From assembly GCA_017625615.1 (NCBI GenBank), contig JAGAKP010000016.1:1-56379 (forward strand): 56,379 nucleotides of DNA. Reading direction: 5' to 3'. Shown here one piece after another: positions 16,883 through 24,746 of this stretch. The position numbers and the translations under genes were made by a program. Each line of letters opens with the position of its first letter. Position 1 is the first letter of the stretch. This DNA is from Clostridia bacterium (lineage in GTDB: Bacteria > Bacillota > Clostridia > Oscillospirales > CAG-382). Below the pieces are notes generated by a model, which was given only the letters and a program-made list of their open reading frames with translations, ran no database searches and had not been told where the DNA came from.

Positions 16883-17926
16883 CTACTTTATGAGCATAGC
16901 GTCGCCGAAGGAAAAGAAGCGGTATTTTTCCTCAACTGCGGTCTTGTATGCGTTCATAGCGTTTTCGTATCCGCCGAAGGCACAGATAAGCATAAGCAGG
17001 GTGCTTTCGGGCAGATGGAAGTTGGTTATCTGACAGTCCACCACCTTGAACTTATAGCCGGGGTAGATGAATATTCCCGTCTCACCCTCAAAAGCGTGGA
17101 CTATTCCCTCTTCATCCGTAACAGATTCAAGGGTGCGTGTGCTGGTGGTGCCAACGGAGATTATACGTCCCCCTGCCTTGCGGGCGGCGTTGATCCTATC
17201 CGCAGTCTCCTGCGTGACCTTGATATATTCGGTATGCATCTTGTGATCGGTAATTACGTCCTCCTTAACGGGACGGAAGGTACCGAGCCCCACGTGAAGC
17301 AAAACCTTTTCGATATTCACGCCCATTTTGCTTATTTTATCAAGCAGTTCGGGAGTAAAGTGAAGTCCCGCAGTAGGTGCCGCCGCGCTTCCCTCGTGGG
17401 TGGCGTAGACGGTCTGATATCTGCTTTTATCCTCAAGGCGCTTGGTTATATAAGGCGGCAGCGGCATTGAGCCGATACGGTCAAGTATTTCGGGGAAAAC
17501 ACCGTCATAGGTAAAGCGTATCTCTCTTGTGCCGCCCTCGCAGACGTTTATTACTTCGCCCTCAAGCAAGCCGTCGCCGTACACGACCTTATCGCCTATT
17601 CCCGTTTTTTTGCCGGGACGGGTAAGACATTCCCACGTTTCGCCGTCCTTTTCGGCAACGCGGCGGAGAAGCACCGTTTCTATCTCCCCTGCTCTTTTGG
17701 GGTTGACGCCGTATATGCGGGCGGGTATGACCTTGGTATCGTTGATAACGAGAGTATCGCCTGCGCGGAGGTAATCGGTAATATCGCAGAAATGCTTATG
17801 CTCTATGCTTCCGTCGTTTTTATCAAGCACCAGCAGGCGCGACATATCACGCTTGTCCGCGGGAGTCTGGGCTATCAATTCCTCGGGCAGATGATAAAAA
17901 TATGTATTTAATCTGGTGAGATCCAT
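16883..17926 (-). CDS. queA: S-adenosylmethionine:tRNA ribosyltransferase-isomerase
   Basis: 347 aa. QueA transfers the ribosyl moiety of SAM onto preQ1-modified tRNA to make epoxyqueuosine. The start at 17926 ([20 protein letters not shown]) matches the family; the open frame extends 15 codons further but without a ribosome binding site. Motifs are [69 protein letters not shown] and [17 protein letters not shown]. It appears to be the first gene of the long operon. Other queuosine genes (tgt, yajC) that often follow it are absent; miaA follows instead. Confidence 0.97.
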   Translation of the reverse strand: MDLTRLNTYFYHLPEELIAQTPADKRDMSRLLVLDKNDGSIEHKHFCDITDYLRAGDTLVINDTKVIPARIYGVNPKRAGEIETVLLRRVAEKDGETWECLTRPGKKTGIGDKVVYGDGLLEGEVINVCEGGTREIRFTYDGVFPEILDRIGSMPLPPYITKRLEDKSRYQTVYATHEGSAAAPTAGLHFTPELLDKISKMGVNIEKVLLHVGLGTFRPVKEDVITDHKMHTEYIKVTQETADRINAARKAGGRIISVGTTSTRTLESVTDEEGIVHAFEGETGIFIYPGYKFKVVDCQITNFHLPESTLLMLICAFGGYENAMNAYKTAVEEKYRFFSFGDAMLIK

Positions 17927-17959
17927 TATCAAAAAATCCTTGCTTTGCATAAAATGAAT

Positions 17960-17974
17960 ACAGTGACCCACTGT
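17960..17974. promoter_or_regulatory. perfect 6-bp dyad in the queA leader
   Basis: ACAGTG and CACTGT flank a 3-nt spacer, just downstream of the predicted -10 box on the queA strand. It could be an operator or a small leader hairpin; nothing in the window identifies a binding protein. Confidence 0.35.
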
Positions 17975-17988
17975 ACAGGTTACTACTA

Positions 17989-18017
17989 ATTATACAATAC
18001 TTAAACCCGATTGTAAA
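17989..18017 (-). promoter_or_regulatory. sigma-A promoter of the queA-led operon
   Basis: On the minus strand TTTACA (18017-18012) and TATAAT (17994-17989) are 17 nt apart, about 63 nt from the queA start. It is the only strong promoter I see for the following 16 genes. Confidence 0.7.
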
Positions 18018-18049
18018 GACCGTTGACACAGGAAAGCGAGATATTTTTT

Positions 18050-18886
18050 ATGAAAAAACTCCCTATTTTTTGCGGTGCGGGCACTGCGATGATAACTCCC
18101 TTTACAAAAGACGGAAAAATTGACTTTGATTCTCTTGAAAGGCTTATTGAATTACAGCTGAAAGCGGGGATAAAGGCGCTTATAGTCTGCGGGACTACGG
18201 GAGAAGCGTCTACCCTTACAAAGGAAGAACGGATAAGAATTACAAGTTTCGCAAAGGAAAAAGCAAAAAACGACTGCAAGATAATAACGGGCACGGGATG
18301 CAACGACACGGCTAAGGCAGTTGAGTTTACGCGGGACGCCGCCGAGGCGGGCGCAGACGGTATTCTGGCGGTCACACCGTACTACAACAAGACCACTCAA
18401 AGGGGAATTGTAAAATACTACGGGGAAATATGCGGAGCAACGGAAACGCCCGTTATTGCATACAACGTGCCTTCCCGAACGGGACTGAACATACCTCCGA
18501 CAACGGCAAAGGAGCTGTGCGGGATACCCAATCTGTGCGGAATAAAGGAAGCAAGCGGAAATATGGCGCAGATAACCGAAATGTCTTTCCTTTGCGGTAA
18601 AGAATTGCCAATATATTCGGGAAGCGACGAAATAAACGTACCCGTATTTTCTGTTGGCGGAATCGGAGTTATTTCGGTGTTATCCAACGCTTTTCCCGAA
18701 AAGGTAAGAGAAATGTGCGACTGCTGTCTTAAGGGCGACTTTGAAAGAGCAAGGGCTATACAGCTTGAAACCTATCCTATGATAAAGCGGTTGTTTTCCT
18801 CCGTTAACCCCATACCCGTGAAAAAATATTTATATGAAAAAGGGCTGACAGAGTATTACCTCCGTCCGCCCTTGTACGCGGAATAA
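18050..18886 (+). CDS. dapA: 4-hydroxy-tetrahydrodipicolinate synthase
   Basis: 278 aa from the ATG at 18050 (AGGAAAGCGAG upstream); the open frame reaches further 5' without support. DapA condenses pyruvate with aspartate semialdehyde, the first committed step to lysine and diaminopimelate. Key residues are visible: T49/T50 in CGTTGEAST, Y112 in TPYYNKT, R143 in NVPSRTG and the Schiff-base K166 in GIKEASGN. The C-terminus ends at LRPPLYAE, about 15 residues before the usual end, so the last helix is missing or reduced. It converges on apgM with one base between stop codons and no visible terminator. No other lysine genes are near. Confidence 0.93.
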   Translation: MKKLPIFCGAGTAMITPFTKDGKIDFDSLERLIELQLKAGIKALIVCGTTGEASTLTKEERIRITSFAKEKAKNDCKIITGTGCNDTAKAVEFTRDAAEAGADGILAVTPYYNKTTQRGIVKYYGEICGATETPVIAYNVPSRTGLNIPPTTAKELCGIPNLCGIKEASGNMAQITEMSFLCGKELPIYSGSDEINVPVFSVGGIGVISVLSNAFPEKVREMCDCCLKGDFERARAIQLETYPMIKRLFSSVNPIPVKKYLYEKGLTEYYLRPPLYAE

Positions 18887-18887
18887 T

Positions 18888-20084
18888 TTATCTTTCCAAA
18901 AGCATTTTCATAAGCTCGGGTCCCGTGGGAACGTAAGGACCGTTTGCCGCTTCCTTTTCGGTATACCTTCTTATGGGGTATACCTGACGGCGGCTGTCGT
19001 AAATAATAAAGGGAACCTCTCCCCTGCCGTGAGTGCGGGTTGCAACGGGAGTAAAATGGTCGGGCAGAACGAGGATACGGAAATCATCTCCGCAAGCGGA
19101 AAGGTATTCGAGCATAGGAGCAAGTATTTCGGAATCCAGTTTTTCTATAGAATTCTTTTTACCCACGGCGTTGCCCTGATGACCGTATTCATCGGGTGCT
19201 TCCACGTGGAGATAAACCAATTCTTTGCCCTTATTGAACTGATTTTCCGCTTCCTTTTCCTTGGCGCGGTAATCGGTATCCGTACCGCCGGTGGCACCCT
19301 CAACGAAGGGAACCTCCATTCCCGCACACAGACCGATACCCTTTATAAGGTCAACGGCGCATACAACTGCTCCGTCAAGGCCGAAGGTCTCCTTAAAGGA
19401 GGGCAGTGCGGGATTTTTGCCCGGGCTCCACAGCCATATCGAATTGGCCTTCTTTTTGCCCTCTGCCGCTCTTTTAAGGTTTACGGGATGGTTTTCAAGC
19501 AATTCGCGGGAGCGTCTTTGCAGGGTGAGATAAGGCTCGGGCGGGAGATATTCGCCGATATACTGTCCCATTATATCGTGAGGACGGGTGAAATCTCTGA
19601 ACCCGTTCCAATTTTCGGTAATAAAGCAATGGCGGTATGCAATACCCGTATAAATACGGTCGGTACTGCCGCAAAGCAGGTTTGCATCCAGATATTCGAT
19701 AAGCTCTCTCGCTTCGGGAGTGGTTATCTCCCCTGCCGTGTTATCGTCCATTACCAGATTTTCGTATTCGCCGTCGCCCGTAAGACACACCAGATTGGCG
19801 CGGATCGCCGCCTGATCCTTTTCCAGTGTTATACCGAGGCTGACCGCCTCAAGAGGAGACCTGCCCGCAGAATAAATTTCGGGCGGGTATCCCATTATGG
19901 AAAGGTTTGCGGTGTCCGATTCGGGCACCATATTATCGGGAACGGTTTTGCAAAGTCCCATTACGCCGCCTGAAGCAAGTCTGTCCATAACGGGCTTACT
20001 TGCCGCCTCAAGCGGTGTTTTATTATCAAGCTCGGGACAGGAGTGATCTGCCATACCGTCGCCGAGAAGAACGAAATATTTCAT
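18888..20084 (-). CDS. apgM: cofactor-independent phosphoglycerate mutase, archaeal type
   Basis: 398 aa from the ATG at 20084 (MKYFVLLGDGMADHSCPEL). The frame stays open 54 codons upstream, but that stretch covers a different gene's promoter. The enzyme interconverts 3- and 2-phosphoglycerate using two metals of the alkaline-phosphatase fold. Motifs are GDGMAD at the N-terminus, VPESDTANLSIMGYPPEIY with the nucleophile serine, DTDYRAKEKE, VEAPDEYGHQGN and LPDHFTPVATRTHGRGEVPF. This is the ApgM group rather than the GpmI type. It stands alone, between dapA (convergent) and the SLOG gene (divergent). Confidence 0.93.
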   Translation of the reverse strand: MKYFVLLGDGMADHSCPELDNKTPLEAASKPVMDRLASGGVMGLCKTVPDNMVPESDTANLSIMGYPPEIYSAGRSPLEAVSLGITLEKDQAAIRANLVCLTGDGEYENLVMDDNTAGEITTPEARELIEYLDANLLCGSTDRIYTGIAYRHCFITENWNGFRDFTRPHDIMGQYIGEYLPPEPYLTLQRRSRELLENHPVNLKRAAEGKKKANSIWLWSPGKNPALPSFKETFGLDGAVVCAVDLIKGIGLCAGMEVPFVEGATGGTDTDYRAKEKEAENQFNKGKELVYLHVEAPDEYGHQGNAVGKKNSIEKLDSEILAPMLEYLSACGDDFRILVLPDHFTPVATRTHGRGEVPFIIYDSRRQVYPIRRYTEKEAANGPYVPTGPELMKMLLER

Positions 20085-20110
20085 AAACCAAACTCTTTTC
20101 GTGGAAATTG

Positions 20111-20136
20111 TTACGCCGAAGTTGACAACGGCGTAA
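20111..20136. promoter_or_regulatory. operator-like dyad around the -35 box
   Basis: TTACGCCG (20111-20118) and CGGCGTAA (20129-20136) form a perfect 8-bp inverted repeat. The 10-nt centre contains most of the TTGACA -35 box of the SLOG gene promoter. This placement suits a repressor site; it also lies upstream of the divergent apgM gene. Confidence 0.5.
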
Positions 20137-20150
20137 AATAGATATATACT
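20122..20150 (+). promoter_or_regulatory. sigma-A promoter of the SLOG gene
   Basis: TTGACA and TATACT are 17 nt apart, ending 23 nt before the start codon at 20174. The -35 box is consensus. Confidence 0.75.
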
Positions 20151-20173
20151 TATATCAACGCGAGGTGAAAAAG

Positions 20174-20506
20174 ATGAAGGTCGCCGTAATTGGCTCAAGA
20201 AGTATAAAAAACGCAGATATTTCCGAATATATTCCCCATGACGCAACCGAGATAATTACCGGCGGCGCGGTGGGAGTCGACCGTCTCGCAATGCGGGAGG
20301 CACGGCTGAGAGGAATACCTCTGACGGTGTTCAGACCCGATTACGAAAAATACGGAAAAAGCGCACCTCTTATACGAAACAAGCTGATTGCAGACAATTG
20401 CGATATGCTTATAGCCTTTTGGGACGGCGTGTCCCGCGGGACCGTGTTCACCTGGCGGTACGCTATTAAAACGGGAAAGCCCGTTAAAATATACAAGCTG
20501 ATATAA
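20174..20506 (+). CDS. SLOG-superfamily (DUF2493-like) Rossmann protein
   Basis: 110 aa. The start at 20174 is preferred over a GTG at 20165 because GAGG is only correctly spaced for this ATG. The fold is the DprA/LOG-like SLOG nucleotide-binding type: KVAVIGSRSI at the N-terminus, IITGGAVGVDRLAMREARLRG near residue 30, FRPDYEKYGKSAPLIRN, and DMLIAFWDGVSRGT near 83. SLOG proteins bind nucleotides or nucleotide derivatives, some in stress or defence signalling. The short single-domain form is also common as a housekeeping accessory, and no effector gene is adjacent. It is monocistronic with its own promoter, dyad and terminator. Confidence 0.8.
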   Translation: MKVAVIGSRSIKNADISEYIPHDATEIITGGAVGVDRLAMREARLRGIPLTVFRPDYEKYGKSAPLIRNKLIADNCDMLIAFWDGVSRGTVFTWRYAIKTGKPVKIYKLI

Positions 20507-20516
20507 GACAAAAAAT

Positions 20517-20558
20517 ATCCGCCCGCGCCGGAAAATACCGGTTGCAGGCGGATTTTTC
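20517..20558. terminator. bidirectional hairpin terminator
   Basis: ATCCGCC pairs with GGCGGAT and an inner CCGG stem with its partner around an A-rich loop. TTTTTCTTTT follows on the plus strand and A-rich sequence precedes it. It serves the SLOG gene and probably the convergent oxidoreductase gene. Confidence 0.8.
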
Positions 20559-20573
20559 TTTTATACGGGTAAA

Positions 20574-21608
20574 CTATTTAATATATACGATCTCGCCGTG
20601 CTTATCTGCGCTTTCCATTTCGGCAAGTGCGATCTTTACGGTGTCACGTGCGGATTCGGGAGTGGCTCTTTCAATCTTGCCGCCTGCACGGAGAGTATCG
20701 GCAAAATACTTAAGCTCTACGTAATAGAAGTTTTCCTTATCGTAATCGGGAGTAACGTCCTTACCATCGGTGTCGATTACGCGGAGACCGTTTTCATCAA
20801 ACCAAACGGTAGCCTTTTCAAAGTTTACGCGGAAGATCTGATAGAATCCGTTACCCTTCATAGTCCAGTCGTTCTGTGCGTTAACGGGCTTCATATCCTC
20901 GTAGATATAGTTGGTGGTACAGCAATCGTAAGCACTTTCGGGGAATACGGTGTAGCCGTTGGTGGTAACAGCCTTGGGCATACCAAAGATGTGGTTAACA
21001 GCGTCAACGTCGTGAACGTGCTGGTCAAACAATGCTCCACCGCCCTTTTCGCGCTTTAAGAGCCAGTTTTCATAGGACCACAGAGGAGTTCCGCCGCCGC
21101 GGAAGAAGAATGCGGAGTATGCCTTGCCGTAGATGCCGCTGTCAACAAAGCTCTTTACGGTATCATACTGGCCTGCAAAGCGGAGGCACTGACCGATCAT
21201 AAGATTTTTGCCGGTACGGCGTGCGGTCTCGATCATTTTATTGCAGTCCTCAACGGAGGGAGCCATAGGCTTTTCGCAGATAACGTTTACGCCTGCTTCA
21301 AGACAGAGACAGGTGCCCCAGCAGTGAAGGTACGTAGGGAGAGCGATGGTAACCATGTCCAGCTCTTCGTTTTTAAGCATTTCCTCGAGATCGGTATAAA
21401 GGTTGTAGGAAGCGAAATCGTATCCGTCTGCGCCTACTTCGCCGATATTGAAATCTGCCTTGTAGTTGGTGAACTTTTTCTCGTCGATATCGCAGAGAGC
21501 AACCACCTTTATGGGATATCCCTCTTTTTCAAGACGGAGATAGTTATCAAGATGTCCGCGGCCCATAGAGCCGATGCCGACCATAGCGGCGCGAAGAATT
21601 TTTTCCAT
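20574..21608 (-). CDS. Gfo/Idh/MocA family NAD(P)-dependent oxidoreductase
   Basis: 344 aa from the ATG at 21608, 8 nt from AAGGAG. The N-terminal Rossmann fold begins LRAAMVGIGSMGRGHLDNYL. The family signature EKPMAPSVEDCNKMIE (about residue 95 on) includes the EKP motif with the conserved lysine, and a C-terminal alpha/beta domain follows (GGGALFDQHVHDVDAVNHIFG with the active-site His). Such enzymes oxidise or reduce sugar-ring hydroxyls, for example inositols. The upstream gene, 12 nt away, is a TIM-barrel isomerase, so the two probably work in one sugar or inositol-type pathway. The substrate is unknown. Confidence 0.9.
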   Translation of the reverse strand: MEKILRAAMVGIGSMGRGHLDNYLRLEKEGYPIKVVALCDIDEKKFTNYKADFNIGEVGADGYDFASYNLYTDLEEMLKNEELDMVTIALPTYLHCWGTCLCLEAGVNVICEKPMAPSVEDCNKMIETARRTGKNLMIGQCLRFAGQYDTVKSFVDSGIYGKAYSAFFFRGGGTPLWSYENWLLKREKGGGALFDQHVHDVDAVNHIFGMPKAVTTNGYTVFPESAYDCCTTNYIYEDMKPVNAQNDWTMKGNGFYQIFRVNFEKATVWFDENGLRVIDTDGKDVTPDYDKENFYYVELKYFADTLRAGGKIERATPESARDTVKIALAEMESADKHGEIVYIK

Positions 21609-21620
21609 TTTCAAAACTCC

Positions 21621-22439
21621 TTAAAGACTCATTATATTATCCATATCTGCGGAGAACATTTCCACAGCTTCTTTTGTGGTCATAGCACCCTCGGTCCACA
21701 TTTCGGTGGAAACGGGTCCTGCGTAGCCTACTGCACGGAGGCTGTCAAGAGTGGTCTTCCAATCTATGGTACCCTGAAGGAGGTATACGAACTGACCGCT
21801 GTTCTTATCAAAGCCCTTTACGTGTACGCGGCGGATCTTCTCTGCGAGAACCTCTACCCAGTGATACTGGAAGCCGTCACGCTCGATATTGCCCGCATCA
21901 AAATAAGCACCTACGCCCTCGCCGCACTCGTCTATAAAACGGCGCATTTCAAGGGGAGAAAGAAGGAATTTGTTCCAAACGTTTTCTACTGCGAGAACAA
22001 CGCCCTTTGCCGCTGCTTCCTTACCGAGAACCTTGAGACAGCTCTGCGCGTTTTCGTATGCGGTCTTGTAGCTTACGGTCTCGCTTACCACGCCGGGAAC
22101 TACCAGAACGGTATCCATACCGAGAACCTCGCAAACGTGGATCATCTTACGGATGACCTCCATACCTGCTTCACGCACCGCGGGATCGGTTTCGGTAAGT
22201 CTCTTTTCCCACAGCTCTGCGGAAACTATACCAACGGGAGTGATGCCGTGCTTCTTTGCCAGTTCGCCAACTGCAAGGATCTCCTCGTCGTCCGCGCCGT
22301 TCCAGATGTTGGGATAGGTACGGCGTTCGGAATACATATTAAGCTCTGCGTAATCAAAGCCGGCAGCCTTGATCTCAGCAAACACCTCGTCAAGAGGAGT
22401 AGTTTCGTCATAAGTACAAATGTTAATGGATTTAAGCAT
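21621..22439 (-). CDS. sugar phosphate isomerase/epimerase (xylose isomerase-like TIM barrel)
   Basis: 272 aa. Motifs of the AP endonuclease family 2 / IolE-IolI superfamily are visible: AEIKAAGFDYAELNMYSE near residue 22, VLAVENVWNKFLLSP near 148, GVGAYFDAGNIERDGF near 178, RRVHVKGFD near 208 and GPVSTEMW near 247. The conserved Glu, Asp and His of the metal site are present. It is the first gene of a two-gene operon with the oxidoreductase that follows. Its promoter is not obvious; the 33 nt upstream begin right after the terminator at 22471-22502. Confidence 0.88.
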   Translation of the reverse strand: MLKSINICTYDETTPLDEVFAEIKAAGFDYAELNMYSERRTYPNIWNGADDEEILAVGELAKKHGITPVGIVSAELWEKRLTETDPAVREAGMEVIRKMIHVCEVLGMDTVLVVPGVVSETVSYKTAYENAQSCLKVLGKEAAAKGVVLAVENVWNKFLLSPLEMRRFIDECGEGVGAYFDAGNIERDGFQYHWVEVLAEKIRRVHVKGFDKNSGQFVYLLQGTIDWKTTLDSLRAVGYAGPVSTEMWTEGAMTTKEAVEMFSADMDNIMSL

Positions 22440-22470
22440 AGTTTTCCCCTTTTATATGTAAATACTTGTT

Positions 22471-22502
22471 AAAAAAGGGCGTGTCAAAAGACAGCCCTTT
22501 TA
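22471..22502 (-). terminator. terminator of the iscS-efp cluster
   Basis: A 12-bp stem with one bulge (AAAAGGGC-G-TGTC with GACAGCCCTTTT) and an AAAA loop. On the minus strand the hairpin is followed by six T. It lies 14 nt after the stop of the Asp-Cys-rich gene. Confidence 0.85.
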
Positions 22503-22515
22503 AGGTTTGTGTTTA

Positions 22516-22998
22516 TTATTCGCAATCCTCGTCGCCGCAGCAGCAATCACACTCTTCGTCGTTGCAAACTACGTCAAGCTCAGCGTTGCAGGAAGGGCAT
22601 ATTACCTTTTCCATGTGCTCGATCTCTTCGGAATCGATATAAATCATTTCGCCGCAAGCGGGGCACTCAAGCTCTTCTACGCAATCGTCGCAATCGCAAT
22701 CACAATCGCAATCGCAGTCATCGCACTCGAAATCGCAATCACAATCACAATCGTCGTCGCAATCGCAATCGTCCTCGCATTCGTAGAAATCCTTTTCTAC
22801 TTCGCCGAGGTCCTCGTCGATCTCTTCGATATAATCGTTGAGCAGAGCGGTCTCGTCTTCAAGGTCCTGAACGGAGAGCGCGAGATCCTCAAGCAGGTCG
22901 AGAATAGCGGCAAAAAGCTTGCCCTCGTTGGAGTTCTTGTCGTAATTCATACCTTCAAGGAGACCCTTGAGGTAGGAAGCCTTTTCGGAAACTGTCAT
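22516..22998 (-). CDS. CD1247-N-like protein with Asp-Cys repeat tract and zinc ribbon
   Basis: 160 aa from the ATG at 22998 (AAAGGA 8 nt upstream). Residues 1-65 form a helical domain beginning MTVSEKASYLKGLLEGMNYD, like the CD1247 N-terminal domain family of Clostridia. Residues 73-106 are an almost pure Asp/Cys tract (CDCDCDCDCD and similar) with 13 cysteines. Then comes a zinc ribbon with CPAC at 112-115 and CPSC at 134-137, and an acidic tail with six more cysteines (145-159). In total 23 of 160 residues are Cys. The tract could bind several soft metal ions or an Fe-S or zinc cluster. It sits 19 nt after efp, downstream of iscS-iscU-hslO. Function unknown. Confidence 0.82.
   Translation of the reverse strand: MTVSEKASYLKGLLEGMNYDKNSNEGKLFAAILDLLEDLALSVQDLEDETALLNDYIEEIDEDLGEVEKDFYECEDDCDCDDDCDCDCDFECDDCDCDCDCDCDDCVEELECPACGEMIYIDSEEIEHMEKVICPSCNAELDVVCNDEECDCCCGDEDCE
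22681..22782 (-). repeat. hexanucleotide-like repeat encoding Asp-Cys
   Basis: About 100 bp of imperfect 6-bp repeats (GAT/GAC followed by TGC/TGT) encode the Asp-Cys tract of the gene at 22516-22998. The unit is short enough for slippage-driven length change that keeps the frame in steps of two residues. Confidence 0.85.
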
Positions 22999-23017
22999 TT
23001 TCGTTTTCCTTTCTGTG

Positions 23018-23575
23018 TTATACACGCTCAAGATATTCACCGGTGCGGGTGTCGATCTTGACTACGTCGCCTTCGTTTACGAAGATGGGCACTCTGATAA
23101 CGGCGCCGGTCTCAACGGTAGCGTTCTTGGTAACGTTGGTAGCGGTATTTCCCTTTACACCGGGTTCGGTCTCGGTGATCTCGAGCTCAACGAACATAGG
23201 AGGCTCAACAGAGAAAACACTGCCCTTGTAGGAAAGCAGACGGCAGGTGTGGCCTTCCTTAACGAACTTAAAGCTATCGGGAAGCTTATCGCTGTTAAGA
23301 GGAACCTGGTCAAAGGTCTGCATATCCATGAAGTAATAAAGGTCGCCATCGTTATAGGAATATTCCATATCCTTCTTTTCAACGGTAGCGGAAGGGAATT
23401 TAGCTGTGGGGTTGAAAGACGTTTCGATAACCGCACCGGTGATGACGTTTCTCATCTTGGTACGTACGAAAGCTGCGCCTTTACCGGGCTTAACATGCTG
23501 GAATTCTACAACCTGCATAACCTGCCCGTCCATTTCAAAAGTAAGGCCGTTTCTGAAATCGCCGGCTGATAACAT
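23018..23575 (-). CDS. efp: translation elongation factor P
   Basis: 185 aa, normal length. EF-P rescues ribosomes stalled at polyproline. The N-terminal KOW-like domain has the modification loop [10 protein letters not shown] with the lysine at residue 32, the same position that B. subtilis modifies. OB domains II and III follow, with [19 protein letters not shown] and [19 protein letters not shown] then [26 protein letters not shown]. It has its own promoter in the 91-nt gap after the M24 peptidase gene; the peptidase-efp order is conserved in Firmicutes. No modification enzyme (ymfI, epmA) is visible. Confidence 0.97.
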   Translation of the reverse strand: MLSAGDFRNGLTFEMDGQVMQVVEFQHVKPGKGAAFVRTKMRNVITGAVIETSFNPTAKFPSATVEKKDMEYSYNDGDLYYFMDMQTFDQVPLNSDKLPDSFKFVKEGHTCRLLSYKGSVFSVEPPMFVELEITETEPGVKGNTATNVTKNATVETGAVIRVPIFVNEGDVVKIDTRTGEYLERV

Positions 23576-23629
23576 ATATATCCTCCTTCGTCTGCTTCTA
23601 TACAGCAGATCTCTTTTTTATCTCTTTCT

Positions 23630-23658
23630 ATTCTAAACAAAAATTGCGTTTTTGTCAA
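23630..23658 (-). promoter_or_regulatory. sigma-A promoter of efp
   Basis: On the minus strand TTGACA (23658-23653) and TAGAAT (23635-23630) are 17 nt apart, about 55 nt upstream of the efp start. It lets efp and the Asp-Cys gene be transcribed separately from the upstream iscS unit. Confidence 0.75.
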
Positions 23659-23666
23659 CAGTTTTT

Positions 23667-24746
23667 TTACAGTTCTATGAGTTCCTTGGGAGAATTTGTA
23701 AGATTTTCGCATCCGTCCTCGGTTATAAGCACCATATCCTCGATACGGCAGCCGCCAAATCCCTCGATATAGATACCGGGCTCAACTGTCATTATATTGC
23801 CGGGAACGAAAATATCCGTGCTTCTGGAAGAGAATCTGGGGGATTCATGTATCTCAAGTCCCAAAGAGTGACCGAGAGAATGTCCGAACTTGCCCTCGTA
23901 GCCGCGGGAATTGATATAATCTCTTGCGGCGGCGTCTACGGAAGCACCGTCAACGCCTGCTTTTGCGGCGGCTATGCCGCGCTTTTGCGCTTCAAGAACG
24001 GTTTCGTAAATATCTCTTATTTTATCATCTGCCTTGCCGAGAACAACGGTACGGGTCATATCCGAGCAGTAGCCGTTGTAGCGTGCGCCGAAGTCCATTG
24101 TGAGGAAGGAGTTTTCGGTGAGAAGCTCATCGGAGGGAACGCCGTGAGGCAGAGAGCTGTTTTTGCCGGAGACCGCGATGGTCTCAAAGGCAAATCCGTC
24201 TGCGCCGTTTCTTCTCATAGCGTATTCAAGCTCTGCGGCAACCTCTTTTTCGGTAACGCCGACGCGGATAAAGTTAAGTACGTGTGCGAAAGCCGCATCG
24301 GTTATTTTCTGCGCCGCGCGGATATTCTCTACCTCGCGGGCAGTCTTTACTCTGCGGAATTCGCCGCATATATCGCTTACGCCCTCGAACTTTACGGAGG
24401 GGAAGAAATCGGCAAGGGACTTTGCGCGGGAGATGGTGGTGCGGTCGCTGTCAAAGCAAACGGTGGTTATTCCCTTTTTCTCAAGCATTTCGCCGAGAAT
24501 ACGGAAGGAGCTTTTGTCCAGCAGATAAAGGCTGACGTCATCAAAAAGAAGTCCGTCCTTCTTTGCGCGGTCAGCCGCCTCGAAATAGCGGGAATCTATT
24601 ACCAGAGCAGTCTCCTCGTCGGTGACGAGCAGAAAACCGTCGGTAGAGAAAAATCCGCTTATATAGTGCATATTCACTTCGTCAAAGAACACGGCTGCCT
24701 GTGCGCCGAGAGCAGATATTTTGTTATATACCTTTCTTCCGTTCAT
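23667..24746 (-). CDS. M24 family Xaa-Pro aminopeptidase
   Basis: 359 aa. A creatinase-like N-terminal domain (to about residue 125) precedes the pita-bread peptidase domain. Metal ligands can be seen in LTMDFGARYNGYCSDMTRTV, GHSLGHSLGLEIHESPRF, MTVEPGIYIEG and GGCRIEDMVLITEDGCE. The enzyme removes N-terminal residues before proline. Its start overlaps the hslO stop by one base (TAATG). The neighbour efp acts on proline-rich translation, a pairing common in Firmicutes (yqhT-efp). Confidence 0.94.
   Translation of the reverse strand: MNGRKVYNKISALGAQAAVFFDEVNMHYISGFFSTDGFLLVTDEETALVIDSRYFEAADRAKKDGLLFDDVSLYLLDKSSFRILGEMLEKKGITTVCFDSDRTTISRAKSLADFFPSVKFEGVSDICGEFRRVKTAREVENIRAAQKITDAAFAHVLNFIRVGVTEKEVAAELEYAMRRNGADGFAFETIAVSGKNSSLPHGVPSDELLTENSFLTMDFGARYNGYCSDMTRTVVLGKADDKIRDIYETVLEAQKRGIAAAKAGVDGASVDAAARDYINSRGYEGKFGHSLGHSLGLEIHESPRFSSRSTDIFVPGNIMTVEPGIYIEGFGGCRIEDMVLITEDGCENLTNSPKELIEL

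Noticed and set aside
17927..17982. PreQ1 riboswitch in the queA leader
   Set aside because: The leader is short and shows only a small dyad; no preQ1 aptamer features such as an A-rich tail pairing with a loop could be made out.
20085..20246. N-terminal extension of apgM by 54 residues
   Set aside because: It crosses the promoter and dyad of the divergent SLOG gene, and family members start at MKYFVLLGDG.
22507..23061. Open frame on the plus strand that looks like a hydrophobic membrane protein
   Set aside because: It is the complement of the Asp-Cys coding repeat: GAT/TGC read backwards gives Ile and Ala codons. No ribosome binding site supports it.
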